Assembly (NCBI GenBank): GCA_018402095.1
Contig: JAGYJO010000084.1
Location: 1-6,344 of the forward strand
DNA length: 6,344 nucleotides
From: a bacterium
GTDB lineage: Bacteria; Margulisbacteria; Marinamargulisbacteria; SXXA01
Direction of reading: 5' to 3'
The notes beneath the pieces are model-generated. The model ran no database searches, was not told the origin of the DNA, and saw only the letters and a program-made list of their open reading frames with translations. Positions 5,223 to 6,344 of the stretch are shown here, in pieces; within the stretch, counting starts at the first letter, position 1; every line of letters begins with the position of its first letter. A program made the translations under genes and the position numbers.

Positions 5223-5834
5223 CTAGGCTATCGCCGCCGCATAGTTTGCGTTCACAGCCGTCCAATTCACCACGTTCCAAAAAGCTGAAACATAGTCCGG
5301 ACGACGGTTTTGATAATGCAAATAGTACGCATGCTCCCAAACATCCAGTCCCAAAACTGGCGTTTGGCCATCCATCAAAGGACTGTCTTGGTTTGGTGTA
5401 GAAATCACAGAAAGAGATTTATCTGCGTTCACAACCAACCATGCCCAGCCACTACCAAAACGGGTTTTGGCCGCTGCTTCGAATTTTTCTTTGAACGCAT
5501 CGAATGTGCCAAATGTTTTCAAAATAGCCGCCTGCAAGTCACCGACCGGCTGACCGCCCCCTTGAGAAGAAAGCGTATTCCAAAACAAAGTATGGTTCGC
5601 ATGTCCGCCACCATTATTACGCACAGCACCACGAATAGATTCAGGCAATGTCGTAATATCTTTTAGCAACGTCTCAAGCGATTTGGATTCAAACTCTGTG
5701 CCTTGAACCGCTGCATTCAAGTTGGTCACATAGGCGTTATGGTGCTTTCCATAATGAATTTCCATTGTACGTGCATCGATATAAGGCTCTAACGCATCAA
5801 AAGCATAAGGCAAAGGGGCTAATACATGTGCCAT
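5223..5834 (-). CDS. sodA: Superoxide dismutase, Mn-type
   Basis: A 203-residue cytoplasmic Fe/Mn-family superoxide dismutase converting superoxide to oxygen and peroxide. The N-terminal helical-hairpin domain has IHYGKHHNAYV (metal ligand His27) and NNGGGHANHTLFWNTL (ligand His81). The C-terminal domain has GSGWAWLV and GLDVWEHAYYLHYQNRRPDY (ligands Asp164 and His168). The Gly-Gly before the second His and Gln149 in NQDSPLM are the residues that usually mark Mn rather than Fe enzymes, so I favour sodA; a cambialistic enzyme cannot be excluded. Two ATGs lie in tandem (5837 and 5834). AGGAG (5845-5841) is only 3 nt from the first and 6 nt from the second, and the second gives the standard MAHVLAPLPY start. 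The gene follows the peroxiredoxin gene by 9 bp, and its peroxide product is that enzyme's substrate. Confidence 0.96.
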   Translation of the reverse strand: MAHVLAPLPYAFDALEPYIDARTMEIHYGKHHNAYVTNLNAAVQGTEFESKSLETLLKDITTLPESIRGAVRNNGGGHANHTLFWNTLSSQGGGQPVGDLQAAILKTFGTFDAFKEKFEAAAKTRFGSGWAWLVVNADKSLSVISTPNQDSPLMDGQTPVLGLDVWEHAYYLHYQNRRPDYVSAFWNVVNWTAVNANYAAAIA

Positions 5835-5840
5835 CATTAT

Positions 5841-5845
5841 CTCCT
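5841..5845 (-). promoter_or_regulatory. Ribosome binding site of the sod gene
   Basis: AGGAG overlaps the TAG stop of the peroxiredoxin gene (5846-5844), so translation of the two genes is probably coupled. Its spacing favours ATG 5834 over ATG 5837. Confidence 0.75.
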
Positions 5846-6344
5846 AACGAACCGCCGCTGGTTCCGCAAAGTACACTTCCAAACCTTCCGTGGATGCTTT
5901 CATCGCTTTCTTGCCTTGTGTCCAGTTTGCAGGGCAAACCTCACCATTGGCTTCGAAATACTGCAAAGCATCAACCATTCTCAAAACTTCTTCAACGTTG
6001 CGCCCTAGAGGAAGATCATTGACCACCTGATGACGAACAACACCGTCTTTGTCGATCAAGAAAAGACCACGGTAAGCCGCACCCAAACCTTCGAACAAAA
6101 CGTCATAATCTTTTGAAATAGTCTTGTTGAAATCAGAGGCTAGCGGATAAGTCACACCTTGAATGCCACCCTTGGCTTTTGGGGTATTCAACCAAGCAAC
6201 GTGTGAAAACCAAGAATCAACAGAAACGCCAATTACCTGAACGTTACGGCTTTCAAATTCAGCCAATTTTTCTTGGAACGCATGAAGCTCTGTAGGACAA
6301 ACAAATGTAAAATCAAGTGGATAAAAGAAAAGAACAACGTACTT
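5844..6344 (-). CDS. Typical 2-Cys peroxiredoxin, AhpC/Prx1 type (5' end beyond window)
   Basis: The last 166 residues of a thiol peroxidase that reduces hydrogen peroxide and organic peroxides; about 30-35 N-terminal residues lie outside. The frame is open from the window edge: KYVVLFFYPLDF followed by TFVCPTELHAF holds the peroxidatic cysteine in the conserved PxxxTxxCPTE loop. Then come VIGVSVDSWFSHVAWLNT, the YRGLFLIDKDGVVRH strand pair and NDLPLGRNVEEVLRMVDALQ. GEVCPANW carries the resolving cysteine, placing it in the typical 2-Cys (Prx1/AhpC) group. The C-terminal tail, ending EVYFAEPAAVR, follows the resolving cysteine as usual. It is the upstream gene of a two-gene oxidative-stress operon with the superoxide dismutase. 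Its promoter is outside the window. Confidence 0.96.
   Translation of the reverse strand, partial: KYVVLFFYPLDFTFVCPTELHAFQEKLAEFESRNVQVIGVSVDSWFSHVAWLNTPKAKGGIQGVTYPLASDFNKTISKDYDVLFEGLGAAYRGLFLIDKDGVVRHQVVNDLPLGRNVEEVLRMVDALQYFEANGEVCPANWTQGKKAMKASTEGLEVYFAEPAAVR

Noticed and set aside
5152..5340. N-terminal extension of the HTH protein into the sod gene
   Set aside because: The added residues are a shadow of sodA in another frame. The GTG at 5151 has a ribosome binding site and gives the family's usual start.

Overview
This window is a compact bacterial chromosomal segment in which every convincing gene lies on the minus strand. The genes are ordinary bacterial metabolic and oxidative-stress genes with Shine-Dalgarno sites and 4-11 bp gaps, which suggests a proteobacterium or another Gram-negative lineage. 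I cannot name the taxon from sequence alone.

In transcription order (high to low coordinate) the layout is as follows. (1) 6344-5223: the C-terminal five sixths of a typical 2-Cys peroxiredoxin, then a manganese-type superoxide dismutase. The two form a tight peroxide/superoxide defence operon that ends near a 14-bp perfect hairpin. (2) 5151-4950: a small HipB-like helix-turn-helix gene broken by one extra base in a GGG run, with no HipA toxin gene in the window. (3) 4942-4606: no intact gene. This stretch holds a sigma70-like promoter, overlapping GGACT/AGTCC dyads at its start point, and about 220 bp of nested inverted repeats built from four copies of a roughly 20-bp motif. (4) 4605-3248: two genes with no obvious housekeeping role. 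One encodes a 121-residue TPR protein and the other a 326-residue protein whose C-terminal half looks like a papain/NlpC-P60-type thiol hydrolase (Cys180, His261). (5) 3181-1: a second copy of the same promoter sequence, then hisC, thrC and an apgM-type gene. This is an amino-acid operon in which the apgM-family protein probably supplies the homoserine kinase step ahead of threonine synthase.

The main points for follow-up are these. thrC is interrupted near codon 40 by what looks like a one-base loss in an A run. The HTH gene has a similar one-base homopolymer defect, so either the assembly carries homopolymer errors or the genome is decaying. hisC appears to be transcribed as a leaderless message. 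The TPR/thiol-hydrolase pair lies between two direct copies of one ~30-bp promoter block and is AT-richer than its surroundings in the blocks I counted by hand. It is the best candidate here for an undescribed system, such as an effector or toxin with its partner, but that function is inferred from fold-like motifs only.
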